Shown here: piece by piece, positions 27,294-37,020 of the stretch
Position numbering within the stretch: position 1 is the first letter of the stretch
Layout: each line of letters opens with the position of its first letter
Source: Chondrus crispus
Taxonomy: Eukaryota > Rhodophyta > Florideophyceae > Gigartinales > Gigartinaceae
Length of the DNA: 46,204 nt
Assembly (NCBI RefSeq): GCF_000350225.1
Contig: NW_005179395.1
Span: 1-46,204, forward strand
Direction of reading: 5' to 3'
Translations under genes and position numbers: made by a program
The notes under the pieces: generated by a model
Databases searched by the model: none
Seen by the model: the letters and a program-made list of their open reading frames with translations, nothing else
Told to the model about the DNA's origin: nothing

Positions 27294-28232
27294 CTATTCT
27301 CTCACTTTTTCGCTTCTCCGCATCCTCATCATATCCTCCCCACCTCTGGCCTTAAACTTCTCCGCCGCTGCCGCAACTCTCCTTCTCCTCCTCCTGTCCA
27401 GCCTGCCATGCAATCTGAACCCGGCCCGAGTCAAGTACACCGCCGCCAGCAGCGCAACCAGCAAAAAGGCTGCATGTTGCACCGCCGAGAACGAATACTG
27501 GAACGGGTACGGCCAGTGGCCTCCATTCAGCCTTGTGCAAAACACAGTCCACGAGAAGTACCCCGTCCCATACCCAATGATCGCGCGCACTGCGCGGCGT
27601 TGCTTCATCCCGTACCGAGCGAGCAGCTCCGCATCCTTGAACAGCGCGTCAAACAGCGCAAACAGGACAGGGTTGAGATGCAGCAGTGCCATTTTCGAGT
27701 CATGGTCGACCACAAATTTCGCGCGCAGGCGGTTGAGCGGGTGGAAGTGGATAATCAAATAGTAAGCCAAGCCCACAAAGCACGCCAGCGGAAACACAAC
27801 AGAAGTGAACCGATGGACGGTGCGCTCGGTCCACTTGGCGGTCCGCGAGCGCCTCTTGTGCGGGCGGTTTGCCAGGGCGAGAAAGGCATTGAGCAAGCAG
27901 AGACAGGCGTACCACGTGCAATGTAAGTTGCCGTGGAATGTGAGAAACACACTGTCCCTTCCGAAGCCCAGCGATGCCGGCAGTGGCGTGCGCCCGGGTC
28001 CCTTGAGGACGATCATTTGAACGTAGAGCGAGTAGAGGAAGGTGGGGGCGGCGACGGCGTAGAAGAGGAAGCGCGACCAGCGCAAGAAACGCGGCGGGCG
28101 CGGCGTGTGCGGGGCCAGCGAGGGGGAGCGTAACGACGACAGCGTGTTTGCGTTGAGAGAGGCCGTGTGCCGCGTGCGCCGGACCGCACGTGGCGGGGAG
28201 CCCGGTGACGGCGTGATTGTTGCGTCGCTCAT
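27294..28232 (-). CDS. AIG1/ADTRP (FAR-17a) family multi-pass membrane protein
   Basis: 312 residues from the ATG at 28232; the open frame continues upstream only to a GTG. After a basic cytosolic N-terminus (~1-60) about six hydrophobic spans follow. Family landmarks are a Thr in 'SVFLTFHGNLHCTWYACLCL', a His in a later span ('MALLHLNPVLFALFDALF'), and 'GYFSWTVFCTRLNGGHWPYP', equivalent to the W..G.WPYP signature of AIG1. In animals AIG1 and ADTRP are atypical Thr/His hydrolases of fatty-acid esters of hydroxy fatty acids. A similar ester-hydrolase role in an internal membrane is plausible here but unproven. The C-terminus is strongly basic. The membrane class is confident and the family call fairly so. 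Confidence 0.72.
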   Translation of the reverse strand: MSDATITPSPGSPPRAVRRTRHTASLNANTLSSLRSPSLAPHTPRPPRFLRWSRFLFYAVAAPTFLYSLYVQMIVLKGPGRTPLPASLGFGRDSVFLTFHGNLHCTWYACLCLLNAFLALANRPHKRRSRTAKWTERTVHRFTSVVFPLACFVGLAYYLIIHFHPLNRLRAKFVVDHDSKMALLHLNPVLFALFDALFKDAELLARYGMKQRRAVRAIIGYGTGYFSWTVFCTRLNGGHWPYPFQYSFSAVQHAAFLLVALLAAVYLTRAGFRLHGRLDRRRRRRVAAAAEKFKARGGEDMMRMRRSEKVRE

Positions 28233-29627
28233 GATCCGGTGGCGGACAGGGCGTACAGAGGGAGGAAGGCAAGGCGAGTGGGAACTAAAACGTCGAGAGT
28301 GGTTTGCGTGCACGGGAGTGTGTGCACGGGAGTAGTGAAGTAGAAAAGCTGTAAGATTGAATTGGGGTGATGATTGCGGTTCGGGCGGCGGAAGAAGTGA
28401 AGCGCAGGGCCGGCGATTGACGAGCGAGCAGATATGGCGGAGCGGAGCCCTGGTGACTAAGACGGGAGCAGGGAGGGGGTGGGCCGTTGTGATCAGACGT
28501 AGAGAGGAAGGGGGGGGAACGTCAGTCTAATCTTCAAGCAGAAAAGCGAAAGTCAACTAAGAAGGCGAAGAAACGTCGTGGACGCTCACTCTCCCGTCGC
28601 GGCAGCAGTGACGAGAATGAGAGTGAGAGGGGGGTGTATCGTGGCGGCAGGGGGTCGGTGTTGTAGATTGCAACATTTTACAGACTGTCTGCTGCGGGCG
28701 GAGGGACGTTTGAGGAAACTGGTGACGTGTCTTTACGGCCCCTTTTGGCGGGGCAAGTCCGCCCGCCAATCACGCGGCGCGAACATTTTTCTGCGCCAAT
28801 AGAGGGTGTGCACGTGGTTCGATAGGGGTAGAAATTCACTTCTCTGCTTGAACCGGAAGTAGTGTTTTTTTGGAGAAAATTCCTGTACAGCAAGGACACA
28901 CGGAGCATCGTGCTTCCACGCCCGTGCAATTGGCACTTTGGAGAAAGTCGTCTTTGAGTGGAGGTGCAGAGCCACGAGGCACGTTCGTAACGATCTCGGG
29001 CAGCCGCGAAGATATATCCGCTGAAGTATCTCTCTAGCGCGAGAAATATCGCGAGAAAGCTCGGCGAGCTGCAACGAGATTGTGCGAGTTGGGACTCGGC
29101 GGGTTTCTGTCCAAATTGCATACCCCTTTCTTCCGCAGTACCTTCCCTTCCACGGGCACGCGGGCCGTGTTACTGCCCACCTGCCATGGCACTATCGCAG
29201 GTTATATGTACGGTCCACCTGCGCCTCGAAGTGAATTTGCATCTTGCCGTTGAGAACAAACCGCACATGAGCCCAGCAGCACCTTGTTTCAGTCCACCCC
29301 CATTCTAGCGGCATCGTCACTGACTCCATACGTCTACCTGAAGGGTAGTTGAGACGGCTGCAAGCAGCCTTGATGACAGAATTACAATGCATCGTACGAA
29401 AGAACAAATTCAATCTGCAAGCCCTCTTTCTCATACTTTACTACCACACACCGTACCTGAACGTCTAGCGTGAAGCACGAATACAATCCATCTCATCAAA
29501 GTCAACTTGTGCGCTTTACTAGCTAGCGCAAAGTGATTTAGGGAATCTGCAAAGCCTTGTTCCAGTTCTAATTTCCAGCGCGCAGCCCAGCCCCCCTCCT
29601 CTAGCCCTCGCCACCGCCCAAAAAGCA
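28233..29627. other. 1.4-kb spacer without a recognised gene
   Basis: The AIG1-like promoter should lie at the left end. The middle has open frames on the minus strand (for example 28678-29121) whose translations show no domain and no strong start. From about 29190 to 29430 the composition becomes AT-richer. I see no RNA gene or repeat of note. Confidence 0.35.
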
Positions 29628-29855
29628 TCACTGATCGTCGCCCCCCTTCCGCGGCGGCCACTTGGGGGGTTTCCCGTCCTTCCCTCTGGCACGGCGGGCG
29701 TTGGGCGCGCCGGGCAGCCCCATGCCGTCCCCGCGGTCGTTGTCGTCGCGCCCGGCGTTGAAGCCGTTTCCAAACAGCAGCAGCGCCGCCGCGCCGATGG
29801 CCACGACGGCGCCGCCGAAGGCGATGTCGGCCGGCGTGCCCACGGGCGCCGGCAT
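29628..29855 (-). CDS. 75-residue single-pass membrane protein (hypothetical)
   Basis: The ATG at 29855 opens 75 codons ending TGA. Residues ~10-28 (IAFGGAVVAIGAAALLLFG) form one hydrophobic span. The rest is a very hydrophilic Gly/Asp/Arg/Lys/Pro tail ending KGGDDQ. The third codon position is almost always G or C, unlike the flanking sequence, which supports coding. Small proteins of this shape occur as accessory subunits of respiratory or thylakoid complexes, but I recognise no family. Two longer overlapping frames on the same strand are probably shadows. Confidence 0.5.
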   Translation of the reverse strand: MPAPVGTPADIAFGGAVVAIGAAALLLFGNGFNAGRDDNDRGDGMGLPGAPNARRARGKDGKPPKWPPRKGGDDQ

Positions 29856-30535
29856 CGCGAGTCTGGTCGGAAGCGTCGGGCTGCAGGGGATGGCGGAGGG
29901 AATGGCGCGCTCTGTTTCTCAGGCGTGCGGGGGGGTTGACTGGCTGTTTGGGGAAGGTCTTCGGCGCAGAGTGGGGAGATCTCCGCAGACGGGACAGCAA
30001 TGGGAGAGAAAACGCCAGGGTTGAGGTAGGACCACACAACCGACTCAGGATGGTGTAGTATTATTAGGCTTGCCGGATAGTGCGCGCAATAAGGCTTGCT
30101 CACAGTACGTCATTCGAACACGTCTCCCTGTTTGCCACGCCTAAAAAACGCACGAGAACAAATACTTTTGTTGGTGCTGTTGTTCGCTCCGACGCACTTT
30201 ATCCAGGTAATTGAATTCGTCTATACCAATGCTTGTACAGGATGGGGTCATTACATTACCGGTAGAGGTACAACACGCACAATTGAAGTGCGCCACACCT
30301 CATGCTGTCTCTCCAAAAATTACTCCCAACGTTTTTGTCCTCATTGCGTCCTTCTTTGCGGTCTTATGCTTCTGGATGAGGCCTAATATTTACATTCTTT
30401 ATGGCACTGGTGCTTCTTAGAGTATCCGGCGTGTGGTACTTCGATGCAATTGTTACACTGCACCACTCTGTTTATACTACTTCTGTATACCCGCACCGCG
30501 ATTTCGGGTTGTTTTTTCATGCAGAAACTGAGAAA

Positions 30536-30680
30536 CTTCATGATTCTTCATGAAGAAAGGACTTTAGAGTCTAAATATATCAATAACTGGCAGTTATTGA
30601 TACAGAAGCAGTATACAGTGTATACTGCTTCTGGCAGTTATTGATGTAAATGCTTTATTCAATGACTACAGTACTGTAGT
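30536..30680. repeat. Cluster of five perfect palindromes
   Basis: In order: 30536-30555 (8-bp arms, 4-base loop); 30563-30575 (6-bp arms, 1-base centre); 30578-30602 (12-bp arms, 1-base centre G); 30603-30633 (15-bp arms, 1-base centre G, core CAGAAGCAGTATACA); and 30665-30680 (16-bp palindrome, no spacer). The third and fourth abut exactly. A further half-copy (GCAGTTATTGATG) follows the fourth. No open frame crosses the cluster convincingly. Confidence 0.9.
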
Positions 30681-31514
30681 CTCTCTTTAAAAGAATGACC
30701 AGCAAAAGAATATTATTTTTAGTAGAATACATACACTGTTTCCCGTCCTGGGAATGGCCAAAACAACCCTATTTTCATGACATTTATTCATATACGACAT
30801 AAGAATATAGCATTTCGAATGTCGCTTTATCCCATGGAGTACAGTATGTAGAAGGGAACGTATTTTGGTCCTCTAAAACGGCCAAACAGATGTCCGAGAT
30901 CTGCTTGGTATAATGGTCAGACGGATGTTCCGAATTTGGCTGTACTACGCTACCTTCATCAAAAGAGATCTCTCAGCTGCCAAAGTGCAAACGCAGAAGC
31001 AGACGAGAATTGATTCTGTTCAGGGGCCAGTAACCTTGCTGGACAAGCATCATAACTGCCGCCATAAGAATATTCTCTTTACGCATCTCTGTACACGCTA
31101 GCGTTATATATATATAGGGGTGAAACTCCCCAGAGAATAGCGAGTGGCTGTAATTACTATCAGCCAACCGAGCGTACCTCATCTCGCAGCCTCGCTGCTC
31201 CGTGGTACTTATGGCGCCATCGTGAGCCTCTTGCCAGCCCCCCTCTCCTGGCCATGTCTATTTCTCTTGCCCGCCCAGCCCCGGCTGCGCCGCCCTCTTG
31301 GTAGTTTCCTTTCTCATCATGTCTTTTTCTCTGTTTTCTTTATGTTTTCTTTATGTTTTCCAGTTCGGTTTAATGGTTTGCGTAGCCTTTGTGTGTCCCT
31401 TCTTAGCCGATGTCTCGTGACCGACTAGAACCAATAAACTACGAATATCTTCATGAATAATAATGTCCTTTCCCGTCCTCATTCTTATAAAGAGAGATTA
31501 CTGTATTGTTGCGA

Positions 31515-31565
31515 ATACAGAAGCAGTATACAGTGTAGATATACTGCTTCTGTATCAATAACTGC
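31515..31565. repeat. Second copy of the CAGAAGCAGTATACA palindrome
   Basis: 16-bp perfect arms (31515-31530 and 31540-31555) around a 9-base loop. The left arm plus loop start (CAGAAGCAGTATACAGTGTA) matches 30603-30622, and the right flank TATCAATAACTG matches 30578-30589. The two loci therefore belong to the same small repeat family, rearranged. A MITE-like or foldback remnant is possible. Confidence 0.85.
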
Positions 31566-31924
31566 TTCGCCCCAAAAAGGGACCTGTGTACACGTATCGG
31601 ACTTGCAAGTGCGTTATTTTGGCAACCGTCTCCATTTAAAAGGAAAACAGATGCTGGGACTATACGCTGTAAGCCAGTGTCTGTAATGCCAATCGAACTG
31701 GATCCGATGCAGGGCGCAGGGAGATAGCATTTGATGGAGAAAAATTCATTCAACAACTCGCTGCAGCCCACGTAACCGACAACCTCAAATGTCGTGAAGG
31801 CCCTCGCCGTCATCATCGTCTTCGCTCGCCGTTCCCACCGCAACGCGCCTTCCGCGCGAAACGCGCCTTATTCACTCCGTCTCGGAAACAAAAAACCCCA
31901 TAGGTACCGAGCCCCGCCCGCAAC

Positions 31925-32709
31925 ATGCAGCCATATTCCCCTCCAATCACCCGCTCATACGTCGATTCCCCACAGCTCAAGTCACGAACCTACGTCCAGC
32001 TTTTCGCCTGGTTCGGCCTGTACGTATGCCCACCCCCTACCCAACCCACCCCCATTCCATTCTCCTTCGTAGACTTCACCGACTGACCACACCCTCCATC
32101 CTCCGGTTCCTCCCGTACACCCGCTTCATCCTCTCCCTTTACAGATTGATCGCCGTCTTGCATCTCTTCGAGGGCCGCAGCCTAGGTTGGCTACAGCTCT
32201 TTCTCTCCATTCTCGGCATCTTCGCGTCCTGGGAAAATGTCACTTCGCGCCGCTCCTACCTCGCTGTCTACGTCGCCGGTTGCTTCATTTGGACCGTCAT
32301 AGACGCCTTCTACATGCTGCTGCTCATCGCATCCATCTGGTCCCCCCTGCATGACTTTATCCAGGGCCTCATTGTATCCAACACATTTCGAAACCTCTCG
32401 GGCTCGCTAGATGAGCTATTCACCGCGCTAGGAAAAGACACGGGCTTCTTTGAGCTCTTTTCCGTCACCACCAGCGTCCTCTTTGATGCCATGGCAGGAT
32501 TTTGGGCATGGGCACTCTATGTTGAGGTTGTCCAGCTCTTAGCTTCTTCGGACCTTCGCATGCCGCTGTTAAGGCCGTCGGCGCCGCCGGAGAGAACAGG
32601 TATTGCCGGCTTTGGATCTCTTTCAAGGCCTCCTGCAAGTCGCACATCCCCAAGAAACTATAATCCGTTCACGGGGCGCGGATTTCGGTTGGGTGATGGT
32701 GATACCTAG
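31925..32709 (+). CDS. Small multi-pass membrane protein, one intron (uncharacterised)
   Basis: Proposed exons are 31925-32019 and 32145-32709, with a 125-bp intron bounded by GTACGTATG and CCCTTTACAG. Splicing joins 'VQLFAWFGL' to 'LIAVLHLFEGRSLGW' in frame, giving 219 residues. About four hydrophobic spans are visible: around the splice site, 'WLQLFLSILGIFASW', 'YVAGCFIWTVIDAFYMLLLI', and a later span near 'MAGFWAWALYVEVVQLLA'. The C-terminal ~50 residues are Pro/Arg/Ser-rich and presumably cytosolic. I do not recognise the family. The exon-2 frame opens well before the acceptor, but only splicing supplies an ATG with a plausible start. Confidence 0.7.
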
Positions 32710-33284
32710 TGGGCATGCTATTCCATGCAATGGACCCATGTTTACTGTCACCCATAAGTAAGGACGGAGCGGCCATTTGGTGGTATTGGAGAAGCGTCGT
32801 CTAGCTGCGGTGCTATACGTGAAACACAACTTGGGAGTAAGTATAGAGGCAGGGGTTGTCGTAATACGACTGTTGCGACCACTAACGATGCGCGGTAAGG
32901 ACGGACCCCTCATGAGGGCGACCAGGAGGTTGGTGCTCTCATCATTGCTATGGTGGATTAGCCAGAATCTAGTCGGATAGGAAGCTTGCCACAGTTCAAC
33001 GGACCCATCGTGACCGATGCAAGCTGTTGTTACAACAGTAACGCCAAGCGGGGATAAGGCCAGTTGAAGTATCGAAACGCAAGACTGTAGGCCATGCTTC
33101 GAAAAGAGCCGAGGACGCAAGCATCACAACCTTGGCAAACCTCCAACCCCGCTTCACGCTTTGAAATAGACTGCGCAGATACCGAACAGATGTGCTTGAA
33201 ACGTATTGCGCATCCAATCGACATCCACCCGCGATACGCTCGCCGTTTTGTGAAGAAACGTGCGCGAGGTTTTCGAGTAATGGG
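32710..33284. other. Spacer with possible WD40-like remnant
   Basis: 575 bases between convergent genes. On the minus strand around 32970-33075 the translation includes 'LALSPLGVTVVTTACIGHDG' followed by SVELWQ, which looks like a WD40 blade, but it has no extended companion repeats. It may be a gene remnant or chance. Confidence 0.25.
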
Positions 33285-34300
33285 TTATTCGCCGTGATCG
33301 TCTTGCTTCGCGTCAGACAATTCAGTAGTCAGGTGAGCGGGGACGAAACCTTTTGCAATGTAATAAATCTCCTTCGAACTTTTCCGACTCGCCGCAGGCT
33401 TGAACCCCTTGACCTTGAGGAAGCTCGACTCGAGGTCTTTTCGGAAATCGACCTCATCGCCCCCCGAAAATATCTTACAACAAAATGTTCCCCCATTCCG
33501 TAAAACTTTATCGGCGACATGCAGCGCCTCTTCAGCCAACTGCATTATTTGAAAATGGTCCTGTTCCTTTTGACCCGTCGTCGACGGCGCCATATCGGAT
33601 ATCACCACGTCCGCCTCTTTTCCATTCAAAGCATACAATATTTTTTGATACGTGTTGTCTGTGTTCATGTCACCACGCACGAAAACTGCGCCCGGCACCG
33701 GATCCATGTCCTGCTTGTCCACGCATATCAGCTGATTCGCGATCAATAGCTCAGTACTATGCGTTAGATACAGTCTGCATCCCTAAGAAGGCGTTTGGCT
33801 CCTACTGAGCTATAGAGCAAGCACGGAAAAATTCCTTACCTGTCCAAACTTCCGTCGCACTTGCATCCCACCGACACTCCGCGCAATATCAGCTGGCGCA
33901 AAATGGCTGTCCATATCCTCGATTGAGTTCCATCTATCATGCGTGATACTCTTCAGATGTATGTGTTTCGAGGCGACCACAGAAAACCCGCCAGGGGCGG
34001 CTCCTAAATCTACAACTATGGCACCCTAAAAGATGAAAAGAACGCGGCTGTTAGTAGTGTTAAGACAAACTCGCTAGAAAGTCTCTCTTCTTTGTGAAAC
34101 CAAAGGCATTAGAATGAACGCACCTGCCGAAGAAAGTTGCCGAAGCGCTTGTTGATTTCATCCAACTTGTAGGCCGCGCGACTTCGCATACCTTCTTTAA
34201 TTGCTCTGTAGGCATAGACGTCTGCATCACGCTGTTGCTTCCATTGCGTAGTAAAACCTCGCGTTGAGACCCTATGGACCCGCGATACAGACCGCAGCAT
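33285..34300 (-). CDS. MRM2: FtsJ/RrmJ-type rRNA 2'-O-methyltransferase (MRM2-like), three exons
   Basis: Exons on the minus strand are 34124-34300, 33840-34025 and 33285-33731. The introns (98 and 108 bp) end in CATCTTTTAG and GCGAATCAG. Both are phase 0 and the joined product is 269 residues. The N-terminus (MLRSVSRVHRVSTRGFTTQW) is a mitochondrial-type presequence. The SAM-binding motif is 'VVDLGAAPGGFS' (~64). The catalytic K-D-K-E tetrad is complete: K45 in 'RAAYKLDEI', D167 in 'VISDMAPSTTG', K207 in 'CCKIFSGGDE' and E242 in 'SKEIYYIAKGF'. The enzyme methylates a ribose in the peptidyl-transferase A loop of large-subunit rRNA, probably in the mitochondrion (or plastid). Unusual: about 30 extra residues lie between the SAM loop and 'LICVDKQDMDPVPG', all in exon 2. 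Confidence 0.93.
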
Positions 34301-34584
34301 TTTAGCAAGGCGAATTGACCAACAGGACGGAGCCCGAGGGGTTAGTTGCACGTGCTGTTACCCTCAGGAGTAGTCAAGCTATCTTAAACAGAAAACTTTG
34401 TCACCGACGATATCAATCAGCTCAGACAGAGTTGGGGGCAAACTTTTTTTCAGGAAAATAGTTTGCAGTGTGATCAAAATGAACTCCTGTCCCATTCTAC
34501 CGTATCCGCTTAGTAACCGACATTGGGCACGCTCAGCGAATGCCACAGTGGGGCCAGTACTGTATCCTTGGTACAGTGGACCCG

Positions 34585-34650
34585 ACCCATTAGTGCTGCC
34601 CTGAGCGCGACCCCAAAAAATAGGCACTATTGGGAGATGGCATTAGTAGG
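34585..34650 (-). repeat. Dispersed repeat, diverged copy 3
   Basis: CCCATTAGTGC, GGCACTATTGGG and GGCATTAGTAGG occur within 66 bases. These are the same ATTARTGCC-type motifs that build the repeats at 5879-5946 and 35173-35234. Here the G/C homopolymer is replaced by CCCCAAAAAA. The relationship is looser than between the other two copies. Confidence 0.45.
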
Positions 34651-35172
34651 TGACGTCGTCACATCTATTTTCATGCACTCGGTAATTAATGTCTGCCTGC
34701 TCCGCTTGGTTCTCTAATGTGTTTTGCAGTGAGAAACGCGCGCTTTGCCGACCTCAGATACTATAGAGGGTATGAAACTTGGCATTCAGTCGCCAAAACT
34801 TCCAGCTCTCTGTGAACCAAGAGATCCGGATGCCGGGGTCCCCCTGACCGCGGAGGGCCGCCGGCGCCGGTATATTTACTGACTCTATGTCCTATCGTAC
34901 GTCTATAAATAAGGCTGTGCCTTATTTGCCTGTTTGTGTGGAATCACACTCTCCAAACGATTTCGCGGTCTCAACGACAGAGGGTATGGTCCTTCTCTCT
35001 CTTGCGTCCTCTGCACTCCCATCTTCATCACTTGATTGCGTTGTAGTTGAGTTCGTCACACCCTGAACCGTCTCAAAAGCGTCCTTTCACATGTTTTCAA
35101 GCGCGACGGACGGACGGCAGCATAACACCCGGACCCGTGTGACACGTGGCACTTTTCGTGTTCGTGTGTCTG

Positions 35173-35234
35173 GCCGGCATTAGTGGGAGGGTGGCATAAG
35201 TAAAAGCGGCACTAATGGGCGTCCCCCCCCCCCC
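35173..35234 (-). repeat. Dispersed G-run repeat, copy 2 (inverted)
   Basis: Read on the minus strand: 12 G, then ACGCCCATTAGTGCC, a TTTACTTATGCCA segment and a final ACTAATGCCGGC. This follows copy 1 (5879-5946) base for base with a handful of substitutions and no clear indel after the homopolymer. The two copies are 29 kb apart in opposite orientation. Confidence 0.75.
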
Positions 35235-35372
35235 TTGTACTGTATTGTGTAGTGCGCGAGAGAGCTCATCTTCAGAAGCACCAATGGGCCATGCCCCAAG
35301 ACAGGCGGAAGCCGGTGACGTAAGCCATCTCCTCAAGCGTCTAGATGACAAGTGACCCCATACCGTATGTAC

Positions 35373-35409
35373 TGTATGAGGCCAATTAACCTCATACAAT
35401 ATGAGGTTA
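35373..35409. repeat. Overlapping alternative hairpins
   Basis: TGTATGAGG (35373-35381) pairs with CCTCATACA (35390-35398). The overlapping TAACCTCAT (35387-35395) pairs instead with ATGAGGTTA (35401-35409). The central strand can thus fold either way, which would be a switch-like structure if transcribed. Confidence 0.7.
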
Positions 35410-35694
35410 CTTCTCAACATCCTTTTTCTGGACCTGTGCTTTCGCGGTAAGGAGGAGAAAGAAACCCTTTGTCACCGCACTTGACGATTACGTTGCGGAA
35501 GGGAAGATTTTAGTGAGAAATGCATGTCCTTTTCGGTCGTTTTTAGATATGCTTGGCATAGAAGCTTTTTTGAGCAACTTTGAAACGTCACGTATCCTTT
35601 AATTACAAAACGCCCATTCAAAAAGGCAACTGGGTATTAAAATTCCATCAGATTCTTGGTTTTCTAGAGTACTCATAACTGCGCTTCTTGTCTA

Positions 35695-35741
35695 GTCCGA
35701 TAGACACTTGTCTATCGGACCGTTAGTCCTCATATGAGGAC
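35695..35741. repeat. Two adjacent perfect palindromes
   Basis: The first has 12-bp arms GTCCGATAGACA / TGTCTATCGGAC (35695-35706 and 35709-35720) with a 2-base centre. Five bases later comes the spacerless 16-bp palindrome GTCCTCATATGAGGAC (35726-35741). Confidence 0.9.
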
Positions 35742-35940
35742 AAGAGTTTTTTTTTCTAGACAACACAAACCGCAATTTAAGTTCTGTTTTTTTGCAACTA
35801 GAAGTTCATCACCGCAGGTAAAGCACCTGCTCGTCAATTGTAGCGAAAACGAATTCGTTGACGCATATCAAGCTGTTCAAAAGAAAATGTTGGCTTACAG
35901 TACGCATTTTTCTTTAAGTTAATTTTATACCGAAGCATTG

Positions 35941-36046
35941 CGTTGAGTGCTTTCTGGTCGGTTCTGAGTCAGAACCGACCAGAAAGCACTCAACGTTTTA
36001 AAATTTTCTAAAGTCAGAACTTCTGACTTTAGAAAATTTTAAAACG
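35941..36046. repeat. Tandem 55-bp and 53-bp perfect palindromes with one-base centres
   Basis: The first palindrome has 27-bp perfect arms (35941-35967 and 35969-35995) around a single G. The second has 26-bp perfect arms (35994-36019 and 36021-36046) around a single C. They overlap by the two bases CG. The inner ends of the two are alike (TCAGAA in both). Arm composition differs sharply: the first is mixed, the second very AT-rich. No mismatch is seen in 106 bases. Confidence 0.95.
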
Positions 36047-37010
36047 AGTCAACATACGAAAGAAAAATAGAAACCGTGGACATCAAAGTTGAAAAGAAAT
36101 AAATTTAGCAGATTTATATGTTATGATAACGCTTGGTCGGATAAAGACTAGAGCCCCCGTCTCCATGACTGCGACACATGTACTACGCCACATCGCAATT
36201 GCTCAGCTCTTCATGCCATAGGACGAACATCCAGCTAGAACCTACTAAACGGCGTCCAATTTCTTGCGAATGAACATAGCTGCAGAGTTGGCCCTGTGGT
36301 CAACACCGTGGCGATAATGGCTGTGGCCGGACCTGGGTCGTCCTGAAAACGGGAAACAATGCAGCGACATTCATTTGCGAGACACTGCACACTGCCCAGT
36401 GGGTTGTATACTAGAGAGCTGCTGGGAGATGGCTTCTGTCTATGTTACCATGTACGGTGCCTCAAAAAGCAGGCAACCCCATTAAACGAGCATGGCGGCG
36501 CAGTACAGACAGAACCATTTGAACGAGCTATCTGCATTGTTTTAGAGCAGTTGCGTCGAACGCTCCGAAGCAGAGATCAGCCAAAACGTGAATTGCAAGT
36601 TGCCAGCTCGCGCACGGGGCTGCGACTGGAATTTAAGCGCGGGAGGACGCTGCAGAGACGAACTTGGTCTCCCTTCTTTCATTTTACCCAGGGATTTCAA
36701 TATCTCTAGTTCTTCTCTGACGTCGTGTGCCCTTCAATTGGAGAGGAGATGAAAGGTTGATCTGCTCTCCTGCCGGCATATTTACTCTTCAGGTTTTCGA
36801 ACGGTTCATCAAAAAGAGTTCAGGCTTTTCGAGTCGTAAGAGCTGGGTTGTCCCATGAAAGACCAGAGGGCGCTCTGAGCCATAGACACTTTCGCTCCGC
36901 TTCAATGGCTTGGGCCTGGTTCCTCCGAAGTTGTTGATGACTCGTACCCGTACACCAGCTGCGCCCTGATTAGGCACATGTCTACCATTATATTAGTTTT
37001 ATTATTCGAC

Positions 37011-37020
37011 CTATATAAAG
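37011..37020 (+). promoter_or_regulatory. Candidate TATA box of the DDT/RFTS-domain gene
   Basis: CTATATAAAG lies 208 bp upstream of the ATG at 37228 in an otherwise mixed sequence. The match to a TATA consensus is good, but there is no evidence for the transcription start. Confidence 0.35.

Larger units (their letters stand above)
29856..31924. other. 2-kb AT-rich, palindrome-rich spacer
   Basis: No convincing gene. The notable content is the palindrome cluster at 30536-30680, its partial copy at 31515-31565, a run of alternating TA near 31106-31117, and a TTTATGTTTTCT microrepeat near 31338-31360. Short frames (for example from a GTG at 31144) have no support. The promoters of the two flanking divergent genes should be at its ends. 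Confidence 0.5.

Noticed and set aside
29431..30103. Two 190-200-codon minus-strand frames overlapping the 75-residue ORF
   Set aside because: Their translations are Arg- or Pro-rich frameshift shadows; only the short frame has a clean hydrophobic span and an ATG.
30895..30970. tRNA-like A-box (TTGGTATAATGGTCAG)
   Set aside because: No matching B-box (GGTTCRANNCC) follows and no acceptor or anticodon stem can be formed.
31144..31428. 94-codon hydrophobic frame
   Set aside because: It starts with GTG only, its composition is driven by TTTCTTTATG microrepeats, and there is no family resemblance.
35221..35234. C run as assembly gap or sequencing error
   Set aside because: The flanking ~50 bases match the G-run repeat at 5879, so the homopolymer is part of a real repeat, although its exact length is uncertain.
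30536..36046. CRISPR-like array
   Set aside because: The palindromes differ in sequence and spacing; there are no regularly spaced identical repeats and no cas genes.
36359..36709. 116-codon ATG frame in the large spacer
   Set aside because: No domain, targeting signal or codon bias supports it, and it is surrounded by repeat-rich non-coding sequence.
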